Shown one piece after another: positions 1 to 7,793 of a stretch of 64,000 bases of DNA. The stretch covers positions 62,001-126,000 of the forward strand of contig NZ_CAJHCR010000007.1 in assembly GCF_904848585.1 (NCBI RefSeq). The letters are read 5' to 3'. The translations under genes and the position numbers were made by a program. This DNA comes from Paraburkholderia kirstenboschensis (lineage in GTDB: Bacteria > Pseudomonadota > Gammaproteobacteria > Burkholderiales > Burkholderiaceae). Under the pieces are notes generated by a model. That model worked only from the letters and a program-made list of their open reading frames with translations. It was not told the DNA's origin and made no database searches. The first letter of the stretch is position 1; each line of letters begins with the position of its first letter.

Positions 1-375
1 GCGTTCGAGCATCGCGGCGGCCTCGTCGCGGGCCCGACGTCGTTTAGCGCCGAACAGTCGCCCCGTGAACTTCGCTCGTGGAAGCTCCAGTCCAAGCGTC
101 ACATTGCGCAGCACGGTGAGATGGTCGAACACCGAGTAGCGTTGAAAAACCACGCCACGGTGTGCATCCGGCTCGCCGGGCAGGGGCTGTCCGTCCAACA
201 GAATCTCGCCGCGCGTCGCTTGCTCCTGTCCCAGCAGAAGTCGCAGAAACGTCGACTTGCCGCACCCAGACGCGCCGACCATCGAACAGAACTCACCCTC
301 CTTGACGGTCAGATTCAAGCGCTCAAGCACAACCTGATCGCCATACTCTTTCCAGACGTTGCGGACCTCGATCAT
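1..375 (-). CDS. ABC transporter ATP-binding protein, urea/guanidine-carboxylase type (partial, 3' end outside window)
   Basis: First 125 codons of a nitrate/taurine-type import ATPase. The start ATG overlaps the permease stop codon (ATGA), which fixes the start and shows translational coupling. The visible part begins MIEVRNVWKEYGD and contains the Walker A motif GASGCGKST at about residues 34-42, followed by the Q-loop region (VVFQRYSVFDHLTV). The ABC signature and Walker B lie beyond the window edge. It would energise import of the ligand bound by the protein encoded at 1221-2291. In related bacteria this ATPase is followed by urea/guanidine carboxylase genes, which would be just outside the window; that part is inference. 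Confidence 0.88.
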   Translation of the reverse strand, partial: MIEVRNVWKEYGDQVVLERLNLTVKEGEFCSMVGASGCGKSTFLRLLLGQEQATRGEILLDGQPLPGEPDAHRGVVFQRYSVFDHLTVLRNVTLGLELPRAKFTGRLFGAKRRRARDEAAAMLER

Positions 376-1187
376 CGCGCGCCTCCGCCAAACCAGGGGA
401 AGGACCACTGCGTAATCCGGCGAAGCAATTCATCTGTGAGCCATGCGAGCAGCGTAATCCACGCGACGTACGGCAGAATCAGGTCCATCGACAGATATCG
501 GCGCACGAGGAAAATGCGGTAACCCAAACCATCGGTTGACGCTATCGCCTCGGCCGCGATCAGAAAGAGCCATGCGGCTCCCAGCGAAAGACGCATCGCC
601 GCAAGCAATCGCGGCAGGAGTTGCGGCAGCACGAGCCGCAAGATCAACGTCCAGCTCGTAGCGCCAAGCGTCTGAGCCTTGACCCACAGCTCCGTTGGGA
701 TCTCTTTAGCGCGAGCATGCAAGTCCCGAATGATCATTGGCGTGATGCCGACGACGATGAGAACCACCTTCGACAATTCGTCGAGTCCAAACACGATGAA
801 AAGAATCGGCAACACCGCGAGCGGCGGCACCATCGAGATCACCGTGACAAACGGCGAGAGCGTTGCACTCACCACCGGAAACGAGCCCGTCGCCACGGCC
901 ACCACAAGAGCAATCACCGCGCTTACGAGAAGGCCGATTCCGAGTCGTCTCAAGCTCGACAGCGTGTCGGCCCACAACAGGTACTCACCGGTGCGCTTGT
1001 CCTCGGTGAATGCGACTGCCTTCACGGCATCGCTCATTTGCGCTGCGCTCGGCAGCAGCTTGTCATCAGGATTGAGCTTGAGCCGCTCGGCGGACCCCGT
1101 GAAATACACAGCCAACAGCACGACGAACGGCAGCAGAAGTAGCATCAGGCCGCCGATCCGGCTCGGATGTCGATTGATCAATCTCAT
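372..1187 (-). CDS. ABC transporter permease, urea/guanidine-carboxylase type (TauC/SsuC fold)
   Basis: A 271-residue inner-membrane permease of the nitrate/sulfonate/taurine import family. It has an N-terminal membrane segment (LMLLLLPFVVLLAVYFTG), about five further hydrophobic helices, and the cytoplasmic coupling loop with the EAA-like motif (KAQTLGATSWTLILRLVLPQLLPRLLAAMR, roughly residues 170-200). It lies 33 bp downstream of the substrate-binding gene and overlaps the ATPase start by 4 bp, so the three genes form one operon behind the riboswitch at 2351-2447. The substrate is taken to be guanidine or a related urea compound on the strength of that riboswitch and the family of the binding protein. 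Confidence 0.9.
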   Translation of the reverse strand: MRLINRHPSRIGGLMLLLLPFVVLLAVYFTGSAERLKLNPDDKLLPSAAQMSDAVKAVAFTEDKRTGEYLLWADTLSSLRRLGIGLLVSAVIALVVAVATGSFPVVSATLSPFVTVISMVPPLAVLPILFIVFGLDELSKVVLIVVGITPMIIRDLHARAKEIPTELWVKAQTLGATSWTLILRLVLPQLLPRLLAAMRLSLGAAWLFLIAAEAIASTDGLGYRIFLVRRYLSMDLILPYVAWITLLAWLTDELLRRITQWSFPWFGGGAR

Positions 1188-1220
1188 GGTGACCGCCTCT
1201 TTAAGCCGGGAATATTCGTG

Positions 1221-2291
1221 TTACAGCTTGCCCGCGGCAGCCATCTCGACGTAGGTCGGATCAAAGCGAAGCTTGACGTTGTTCTTGTTGCCAACCACGA
1301 CGTTCTTATCGAAAGCCATGCCCACGGCGTCCGCGCTGCGGGCATCCTGTCCGAGCAGGCCATGATCGAAGGAGAACTTTGCGACGCGCGTCATGATCTT
1401 CGGCATGTCGGGGCTGGTGACGAAATCCAGTGCGGCCTTCGGCGTGTAGAAAAGCGCCGTTGTTGAAAGCTGACCTCTGAAGTTTGCAAGGTCGGTACCG
1501 GAGGCTTTCGCCATTGCGGTCAAAGCGGACGTGCTTTCCGCCGAGTTGCTGTGCATCAACGCGACCATTTCGAACCAGGCGCCAGTCAGTGCTTTTCCAA
1601 GCGCCGGATTCGCCTGCAGCGTCTTCGTGTTGACGACCATCATGTCCATGATTTCGCCAGGAATCTTGCTGGAATCGAAGACTTCGGTCACGTTGGGCTG
1701 TGCTCGCAGATCAGCGAGCATCGGGTTCCACGTCACCGCATTGTGGACGGTGGGCGTCGCGAAAGCGCCTGAAATGTCGGCGTCGGATGTGTTCACCACT
1801 TTAAGGTCGCGCTCGCTCATATGCGCGCTTTCCAATGCGCGGGCGAGCAGGTAATGAGACACGGAGAACTGCACGAGATTGACCTGCTGCCCCTTCAGAT
1901 CGGCGATCTGCTTGCCCTTGCCTTTCATGAGCACGCCGTCGTTGCCGTTCGAGTAGTCGCTGACAATCAACGCCGTCGAATCGACACCGCCCGAAGCCGG
2001 AATGGTGAGCGCATCCATATTGGTCATTGCACAGCCATCGAACTTGCCGGCGGTGTACTGATTGATGGACTCAACGTAGTCGTTCAACTGCACGACATCG
2101 ATATTGATGCCGTACTTCTTGGCCCACTTGGAGACGATGCCTTGAGTCTTCGCCTGGCCCCACGGCATCCAGCCCGCGTAGATGGTCCAGCAAACCTTGA
2201 AGTCGTTGCGACCCGCGGCGAACGCGGCACTGGAGGCGAATGTGGCGAGGGAGATGGCGGCAATGCCAAGACAGCGAACGAGCTTGCGCAT
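1221..2291 (-). CDS. Periplasmic substrate-binding protein of urea-carboxylase-region ABC transporter
   Basis: A 356-residue exported binding protein. The start was chosen at the internal Met that gives a clean Sec signal peptide (MRKLVRCLGIAAISLATFASSAAFA, cut near residue 25); an upstream in-frame Met at 2339 falls in the leader close to the riboswitch. The mature part (FKVCWTIYAGWMPWGQAKTQG, then YVESINQYTAGKFDGCAMTNMDAL) is typical of the NMT1/SsuA-like family found beside urea carboxylase genes. First gene of the operon with the permease and ATPase. Expression is probably switched on by guanidine through the riboswitch about 60 nt upstream. Ligand identity is inference from context. Confidence 0.88.
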   Translation of the reverse strand: MRKLVRCLGIAAISLATFASSAAFAAGRNDFKVCWTIYAGWMPWGQAKTQGIVSKWAKKYGINIDVVQLNDYVESINQYTAGKFDGCAMTNMDALTIPASGGVDSTALIVSDYSNGNDGVLMKGKGKQIADLKGQQVNLVQFSVSHYLLARALESAHMSERDLKVVNTSDADISGAFATPTVHNAVTWNPMLADLRAQPNVTEVFDSSKIPGEIMDMMVVNTKTLQANPALGKALTGAWFEMVALMHSNSAESTSALTAMAKASGTDLANFRGQLSTTALFYTPKAALDFVTSPDMPKIMTRVAKFSFDHGLLGQDARSADAVGMAFDKNVVVGNKNNVKLRFDPTYVEMAAAGKL

Positions 2292-2350
2292 GAGGTTGAC
2301 CTCGGAGGGGACGGTTAGCGACGGCAGGGAGCAGCGCAAACATCGCGTTC

Positions 2351-2447
2351 TCTCCCGGGCTTTTATCCCGCCGTGTAACCTCGCCTGAGGTCGACAGCTC
2401 TCGGACCAGCGCCTGCGAGAAGCAGGCCGGAACCCTAGCCGTCCATT
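2351..2447 (-). promoter_or_regulatory. Guanidine-I riboswitch (ykkC class)
   Basis: Read on the minus strand, the leader contains in the right order the near-invariant blocks of the ykkC/guanidine-I aptamer: CTAGGGTTCCGG (2437-2426), CTGGTCCGAGAG (2409-2398), then ACACGGCGGGA and AAAAGCCCGGGAGA ending at 2351. The aptamer ends about 60 nt before the ATG of the binding-protein gene. In this class guanidine binding turns expression on. The match to the conserved nucleotides is close to complete, so this is one of the most secure calls in the window. Confidence 0.95.
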
Positions 2448-2651
2448 TCCAAATTGTTTGACGAACCGGATGATGCGCCGGCCCCTTGCCCACTCTCTTA
2501 AGCGGGAAGTGTGCCAACGAAGAGATTGCAGGTTCTCCGCGTGTCAGACGTCTTTCGTGCCCTCGCGCGGTGATGACCTGCACTGCGATGCGTCAACGCG
2601 CACCCTTTTCGGGCGTGGCGGCCCGGTCGGGTCCGGCCACACCGGATTGGA

Positions 2652-2727
2652 TGGTAGGCCGTGGCGGATTCGAACCGCCGACCAACGGATTAAAAGTCCG
2701 CTGCTCTACCAGCTGAGCTAACGGCCC
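2652..2727 (-). tRNA. tRNA-Lys (anticodon UUU)
   Basis: The 76-nt minus-strand cloverleaf starts GGGCCGTTAGCTCAG and ends with an encoded CCA. The acceptor stem pairs GGGCCGT with ACGGCCT (first pair G-U). The D arm is AGCTCAGCTGGTAGAGC, the anticodon loop is CTTTTAA giving UUU, and the T arm is GGCGGTTCGAATCCGCC. All arms pair. It stands alone between the riboswitch operon and the hsp20 gene. Confidence 0.97.
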
Positions 2728-2789
2728 GGTCCCCTCGCGCCGGCTCGCCGCCGGGCGCTTATAAGCTCTGCAAGCCCATGCCCATCGTG

Positions 2790-3347
2790 CTAGCCGATTT
2801 CAATGTTGCGGCTCGCGGCTCGGGTCGGCTCCTGCTTCGGTACGGTTAGAGTCAGCACGCCTTTGTCGAACCTGGCCAGTGTGCGCTCGGGATCGGCGTT
2901 CTCCGGCATGGGAATCGTACGCACAAACCTTCCGTATGCGCGTTCGAGCCGATAGCAACCGTCCTCCTCGCTGTGCACGTCCTGCTTTTTCTCACCGCGC
3001 AATACGAGTGAGCCGTCCTCGACGCTCACGGTCAGGTCCTCGCGCTCCATGCCCGGCAGTTCGACCGTCACGCGCAATATCTTGCCTTCGTCGACCACGT
3101 CGATACGCGGCTGGAAGCGCGACGAACTGAAGTCGCCAAACCATCGCTCGAGCGCGCCGCGGCCTGCAAACGGATCGTGGAAGAACTCCTCGACCGCGCG
3201 CCACGGATCGCGAGGAAAGAGCCGCGAAATGTCAGGCCACGCCGCGCGCCATTGCTCGCTCGACTGTGGCGCCGAAGCACTCTCCGCCTCGGGCTTGCGG
3301 CCTGAGCCGCGAAGAAACTTGAACGGGTTCCATTTCTTATCGCTCAT
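2790..3347 (-). CDS. Hsp20/alpha-crystallin family small heat-shock protein
   Basis: A 185-residue cytoplasmic holdase chaperone. The start at 3347 is chosen because it follows an excellent ribosome site (GGAGCAAC) and begins MSDKKWNPFKF; the longer in-frame extension upstream runs through the promoter. The alpha-crystallin domain covers about residues 80-180 (PRIDVVDEGKILRVTVELPGMEREDLTVSV, with GVLTLTVPK near the C-terminus). Residues 1-75 are a variable, Pro/Trp-rich arm, typical for oligomerisation and client binding. It appears monocistronic. A sigma-32-type promoter lies about 130-160 bp upstream (3475-3504), consistent with heat-shock control. Confidence 0.93.
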   Translation of the reverse strand: MSDKKWNPFKFLRGSGRKPEAESASAPQSSEQWRAAWPDISRLFPRDPWRAVEEFFHDPFAGRGALERWFGDFSSSRFQPRIDVVDEGKILRVTVELPGMEREDLTVSVEDGSLVLRGEKKQDVHSEEDGCYRLERAYGRFVRTIPMPENADPERTLARFDKGVLTLTVPKQEPTRAASRNIEIG

Positions 3348-3474
3348 GGTGTTGCTCCTTCGCCCCTGGAGGCGAACCGGACCACGCGCTCCAGCTCGCC
3401 GATCAGGGAAATCTGTCCACTGACAAACAAATCGAAACACGCAGCGCGTGGAACGCGACTGCTGAGCCGAAAAT

Positions 3475-3504
3475 AAAATAGGCTGGCGGCCAAGGTTTTT
3501 CAAG
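3475..3504 (-). promoter_or_regulatory. Candidate sigma-32 (RpoH) promoter of hsp20
   Basis: On the minus strand the -35 element CTTGAAA (3504-3498) is exact, followed by 15 bp and a -10 element CCTATTTT (3482-3475) close to the consensus CCCCATTT. The spacing is within the range of RpoH promoters and the site precedes a heat-shock gene. The rest of the 417-bp gap 3348-3764 shows nothing else recognisable. Confidence 0.65.
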
Positions 3505-3764
3505 TACGCGTTTTGCACAATGATACGGCGCGCCGGCCACCCTCGCCCGCCGAAAAATCTTGTTACAAACTCCCCGGCAAACACCCTCTTGAAGTCGCAC
3601 GAAGAAACCTTATTTCGCTTTCCGCCAGCGCGCTGGCAACGGGTGCGCCGCAACCGCGGGCGTTACCCATTCTCGCTGTTTGCGCGCAGCCCGCCGCCGG
3701 TTCGCGAATGGCGGAGCCGCTTTTTGCATGAGCCGCAGCCACCTTGCGTGAGGTTCGAATACCT

Positions 3765-4025
3765 ATGGAACTGACGCTCACCATCGACTCGCGTCCGCTG
3801 ACGCTGGAACTCGACGACGTGGTCGCCGGGCTCCTCGCGGTACGCCTGAACGTGCCATCCGACACCGAAATGCGCGCCGCGCTGTGCCGCTATCTAAGCG
3901 ACGCAGGCGGCCCGTGGCTGCTCGACGAGAACCATATGCGAAAGCGCATCCTGCGGCGCCTGATACTCGATATAGCCGACCCCGCGCTCGTGATCCGCTA
4001 TCTGATGATCGAGCAGCCGCATTGA
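3765..4025 (+). CDS. Hypothetical protein, 86 aa
   Basis: A short open frame with good codon bias, starting at ATG 3765 (MELTLTIDSRPLTLELDDVVAGLLAVRL); a TTG 21 bp upstream is possible but less likely. The N-terminal half is acidic and strand-like and the C-terminal half is helical and basic (MRKRILRRLILDIADPALVIRYLMIEQ). No signal peptide, membrane segment or metal motif is visible. It ends 6 bp before the convergent lipoprotein gene. I do not recognise the family. Confidence 0.6.
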   Translation: MELTLTIDSRPLTLELDDVVAGLLAVRLNVPSDTEMRAALCRYLSDAGGPWLLDENHMRKRILRRLILDIADPALVIRYLMIEQPH

Positions 4026-4031
4026 AGGACG

Positions 4032-6167
4032 CTAGCTCGAGTACTTCAGACTCCACGTGAACGTACGATTGCCGCCCGCATTCAGCGTGAAGGGCTGCGT
4101 GGTACACGCAAACTTCGAATGTAACTGGCCGATTGGCGTTGTCGACAATGGGTTCGTCGCGCCGCCCGCCGTGTCGAAGTTGGACAGCGCGCAACCGTCG
4201 AAGCCCGTGGTGCCGTAAGCAGTCGCGCTGCTATTGGCATAGCTAACCGAGAAGCCGTCGCTGTTGGTTGTCGTCTTCTGGAAATCGGCGAACGATGTGA
4301 AATCCGTTTCGACGGCCAGATTGCCGGTCAGCGTTGCCGAGCTTAGCGTATCGGTTCGCGTAAGCGTGCCCCGACCGAACGTGAGAACGGTGTGAGCCTG
4401 CAAATCGAGGTCGGTGAAAAACGCTGCGTTCTTTGTGGCTTGTCTGAACTTCGCGGTATCGAACGACACGATCACCTGGCCATTGCTTTCCGTGACGTTC
4501 AGATTTTTATAGTACGTGACCGGTATGTACGTTTTGCCGTTGTACGACACTTGCGGAATGAGCAGTGCGTAGCCGAGGTCCGTCGTGCCGTAGATGAGCT
4601 TGTCGGAGAAAGGAACAGGGTAATACGGCGTGTACGAGTTGTAGTCTGGCGCCTGACTCAGGTTCAGATTGATGACCCGATTGCCGTCGCGTACCGTGAC
4701 AAGCGCCGCGCTGTACGGATGCGCGGTATCGCTAGGCTGGTTGTACCAGGTGAGCGTATAGCGAGGCCTCGCATCGAGCCAGGCCTGGAAGTCGGAGTCC
4801 GACATAGGCGCCTTGCCGCTGAAGCCGAGCTTGCTCCACCACGCATCCACGTACATGTACTGATGCAGCAGGCTGAAGTTCTCACCCATTACGCGCGGCT
4901 TGCCGCGGTAAGTGTCGGTGCCACGGCCTTTCACCCACATATTCACCGAAGGAGTCGGCAACGTCGGGTCATACCAGAACGTCTCGTAGCGATGAGCCGC
5001 CTTATAAATGAATGTATAGGCGATCTGCATTTCCTGCGGTGTCAATACGCCCGCATTGGCTGCGGCAGTGAGCACTTCCATGAACGCCGAATCGCCATAA
5101 GGACCGATCGAACGCCCGTAGTTGAAGCCCTCGCCGTCGGCATTCAATTGCGGAAGAATGAGATCCACCGATTTTCTCAAATAGCCCTTCAATTCCGGCG
5201 TGAGATTGGCCTCATTGCCCATTTCCAGTGTGCGCTCCACCACTTCGCCGATCAGCAGCGTGCTATATCTGTCGAAGCGCGCCTTGTCGTAATAGGTTGT
5301 GTGCGTGTTCGACGCTTCGTCCGAAAAACCTCCGGACGAGTCGTTGCGAATATGGTTGGCGAGCGTGTACAACAATGCATCGCGTGCGCTCATCGTGGCA
5401 ACGGCTGGGTCGGTGGCAGACGAGAAAGTCGGATTGCTCCAGCCGAGCTTCTGCCGTAGTCCTGCAATACCGTACGACACGGCGTAATAGTTCTGCGCGG
5501 TATTGAGCGAGGCAACGTCGATCGGCACGCCGGCAGCAGGGCATGTGTTGGTCTTGCCGCTGGAATCGGCGCCGAACATGTCGCAAAATGTCAGGCGGTT
5601 TTGCAGCGTCGCCAGCATCGCGTCGCTGAATACTTCGTTCAGCATGCCGCGCGCCTTGAAATTGTTCAGGGCAACCAGGTAATAGTATTCGCCCCACGAC
5701 GTGTTCGCGTACATGTAATCCGCGCTGCTCGTCTGGCTCATCATCGCGGTGGTGATCTTCTGGTACGTCGCGAGATAGTCCGCGTATTTCGGGTCGCCTT
5801 TCGCCTTCATATCGATCAGGATGTACGAAAGGCCGAGCGCCAGCTTGCCGGGCAAAAACTTGTCGCCGGTGTTGGTGTCGAGCACGTGTACGGGATTGCC
5901 GTCGCCGAGATCCATCACGACTTGCGTAAAGTCCGGCGCCTTTCTGATCAGGTCGAACAGCGCTCGCATCTGACCCATCATCGTAATGGGCACATCGGTC
6001 CCGGGCGGGACGCTCGTATCGCTCGCGCCGTAGACGATTGAATGAAGAGAAGGCGTGGGCGTGGCGGCAGGCGGCTGGATCGCATCGCTGCCGCCTCCGC
6101 AGGCCGTCATGAAAAGTGTCAGCGCACTCGCGGCACACACGTTGAAGGAATTTCGTGGGGAACGCAT
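4032..6167 (-). CDS. Large lipoprotein, probable (alpha/alpha)-toroid carbohydrate-active protein
   Basis: A 711-residue predicted outer-membrane or periplasmic lipoprotein. The start at 6167 follows AGGAGA and gives a signal sequence ending in a lipobox-like MTAC followed by GGGSD. The next ~400 residues are helical with repeated Tyr/Trp-rich segments (NYGRSIGPYGDSAFMEVLTAA; FSLLHQYMYVDAWWSKLGF), resembling the toroid of polysaccharide lyases. The last ~250 residues are beta-rich (VITVRDGN-like, TLTRTDTLSSATLTGNL), as in lyase C-terminal sandwich domains. It shares a candidate LacI operator with the hexuronate transporter, so degradation or capture of a uronic-acid-containing glycan is a reasonable guess. 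No catalytic residues could be assigned. Confidence 0.7.
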   Translation of the reverse strand: MRSPRNSFNVCAASALTLFMTACGGGSDAIQPPAATPTPSLHSIVYGASDTSVPPGTDVPITMMGQMRALFDLIRKAPDFTQVVMDLGDGNPVHVLDTNTGDKFLPGKLALGLSYILIDMKAKGDPKYADYLATYQKITTAMMSQTSSADYMYANTSWGEYYYLVALNNFKARGMLNEVFSDAMLATLQNRLTFCDMFGADSSGKTNTCPAAGVPIDVASLNTAQNYYAVSYGIAGLRQKLGWSNPTFSSATDPAVATMSARDALLYTLANHIRNDSSGGFSDEASNTHTTYYDKARFDRYSTLLIGEVVERTLEMGNEANLTPELKGYLRKSVDLILPQLNADGEGFNYGRSIGPYGDSAFMEVLTAAANAGVLTPQEMQIAYTFIYKAAHRYETFWYDPTLPTPSVNMWVKGRGTDTYRGKPRVMGENFSLLHQYMYVDAWWSKLGFSGKAPMSDSDFQAWLDARPRYTLTWYNQPSDTAHPYSAALVTVRDGNRVINLNLSQAPDYNSYTPYYPVPFSDKLIYGTTDLGYALLIPQVSYNGKTYIPVTYYKNLNVTESNGQVIVSFDTAKFRQATKNAAFFTDLDLQAHTVLTFGRGTLTRTDTLSSATLTGNLAVETDFTSFADFQKTTTNSDGFSVSYANSSATAYGTTGFDGCALSNFDTAGGATNPLSTTPIGQLHSKFACTTQPFTLNAGGNRTFTWSLKYSS

Positions 6168-6222
6168 GTTTGTCTCCTGATTGGAATTGGATGGAGCACA
6201 ACTAGCCTCTGAAAATCCCAAG

Positions 6223-6234
6223 AAAACGATTAAC
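6223..6234. promoter_or_regulatory. Candidate LacI-family operator 1 (lipoprotein side)
   Basis: AAAACGATTAAC, read on the other strand as GTTAATCGTTTT. It resembles the three other sites of the locus and lies 56 bp upstream of the lipoprotein ATG (6167). It is the most divergent of the four copies. Confidence 0.4.
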
Positions 6235-6331
6235 TATTCGTCAGATCTGCATGCTCGCACCACTGCGGCAGTGCGCACAAGCCTAGGTAAACTCAGTACT
6301 GGTAAAGCGCCAGCAAAGCTTCTATGCTTAG

Positions 6332-6349
6332 AAAAACGTTTTCCTAATT
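6332..6349. promoter_or_regulatory. Candidate LacI-family operator 2 (lipoprotein/transporter intergenic)
   Basis: Contains the perfect palindrome AAAACGTTTT (6333-6342) with flank CCTAAT, matching the sites at 8801 and 8914. It has the central CG expected for LacI-family operators. It lies in the 300-bp divergent gap between the lipoprotein (6167) and the transporter (6468), where it could control both. The remainder of the gap shows no gene. Confidence 0.6.
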
Positions 6350-6467
6350 AGGTCCAAATCGTCGACTTGGCGCTGTTGCGCTGCGTCGCGCGTGACGGGC
6401 TTGGGGCGCTCGTCGCCCGGTACCTATAGCGCGGCGCGACGAGCGAGGCTGCGCGACGGAGACATTC

Positions 6468-7757
6468 ATGCAAACTGCCGTAATCGGTCTTGCCCGTACC
6501 GCCAGCCGCTATCGCTGGACGGTGTGCGCGCTGCTGTTCTTCGCGACCGTCATCAATTACATGGATCGGCAGATTCTCGGTCTGCTCGCGCCGCTGCTGC
6601 AGCACGACATCGGCTGGAGCCAGGTGCAGTACGGCCGCATCGTCATCGCGTTCTCCGCGTTTTATGCAGTGGGACTGTTGTGCTTCGGCCGGATCGTCGA
6701 CTGGCTCGGCACACGAATTTCCTACGCGCTTGCAATGCTCCTGTGGAGCATTGCCGCGATGCTGCATGCCGCGGTTGGCTCGGTCACCGGCTTCGCGATG
6801 GTGCGCGCGCTGCTCGGCATAGGCGAAGGCGGCAACTTCCCGGCCGCAATCAAGACCACCGCCGAATGGTTTCCGCGGCGCGAGCGCGCGCTGGCCACCG
6901 GCATCTTTAACTCGGGCGCGAATATCGGCGCGGTATTCGCGCCCGCGATCATCCCGCCGCTAGCACTGGCGTTCGGCTGGCGCTCGGCGTTCGTGATCAT
7001 CGGCGCGCTCGGTATTGTGTGGCTCGCCGTATGGTTCGCCTTTTACCGTTCGGCTGAACCGCGTTCACACGACGACGAACTCGAAGAAGCCCGCGACGAA
7101 GTCGAAGCGCTCGATGCCGCCAACGTCAACGCCCGTGCTCCCGGTTGGGGCGTGCTGATCCGCAAGCGGCAGACGTGGGCGTTCCTGATCGGCAAGTTCC
7201 TGACCGATCCGGTGTGGTGGTTTTATCTGTTCTGGCTGCCGAAGTGGCTCAACGAGTCGCGCGGCATGGACATGCAGCACATCGGCCTGCCGCTCGTTTG
7301 CATCTACGCGATGACGACCGTGGGCAGCATCGGCGGCGGCTGGCTTTCGTCGGCGTTGCTGCGTGCAGGCTGGAGCGTGAACGCCGCGCGCAAAACGGCG
7401 ATGTTCATCTGCGCATGTTGCGTGCTGCCGATCGCGTTCGTCTCGCAGATCGACAACCTGTGGGGCGCGGTTGCGATCGTCGGCCTCGCAGCCGCAGCGC
7501 ATCAGGGCTGGTCCGCGAATCTCTTCACCACGGCGTCGGACCTCTTTCCGAAGCGCGCGCTCGGCGCGGTCGTCGGCATCGGCGGAATGGCTGGTTCGAT
7601 TGGCGGCGTGCTGTTTTCGGAAGTGATCGGGCAGGTGCTGCAACGCACCGGTCACTACTGGGTGCTGTTCGCGATTGGCGCGCTCGCGTACCTTATCGCG
7701 TTTGCCGTGATGCACATGCTGACGCCGCGCATGGCGCCGGCAAAATTCGAAGCGTAA
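6468..7757 (+). CDS. MFS transporter, hexuronate (ExuT-like) family
   Basis: A 429-residue, 12-helix major facilitator of the anion:cation symporter group. The first-loop region NYMDRQILGLLAPLLQHDIGWSQVQYG and the helix 4-5 motif GIGEGGNFPAAIKTTAEWFPRRERALATGIFNSGANIGA are characteristic of hexuronate/galactonate transporters. The start ATG follows GACGGAGA. It is expected to bring galacturonate or glucuronate across the inner membrane, feeding the uronate dehydrogenase at 8959. It lies convergent to the LacI regulator, with operator 2 upstream. The exact sugar acid cannot be read from sequence. Confidence 0.88.
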   Translation: MQTAVIGLARTASRYRWTVCALLFFATVINYMDRQILGLLAPLLQHDIGWSQVQYGRIVIAFSAFYAVGLLCFGRIVDWLGTRISYALAMLLWSIAAMLHAAVGSVTGFAMVRALLGIGEGGNFPAAIKTTAEWFPRRERALATGIFNSGANIGAVFAPAIIPPLALAFGWRSAFVIIGALGIVWLAVWFAFYRSAEPRSHDDELEEARDEVEALDAANVNARAPGWGVLIRKRQTWAFLIGKFLTDPVWWFYLFWLPKWLNESRGMDMQHIGLPLVCIYAMTTVGSIGGGWLSSALLRAGWSVNAARKTAMFICACCVLPIAFVSQIDNLWGAVAIVGLAAAAHQGWSANLFTTASDLFPKRALGAVVGIGGMAGSIGGVLFSEVIGQVLQRTGHYWVLFAIGALAYLIAFAVMHMLTPRMAPAKFEA

Positions 7758-7793
7758 AAGCGCGAGAAACGTGAGGTGAGAGCGCGACGCGTA

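Noticed and set aside
2652..2727. tRNA-Lys as an integration site for a genomic island
   Set aside because: No integrase and no repeat of the tRNA 3' end was noticed on either side; flanking genes look ordinary.
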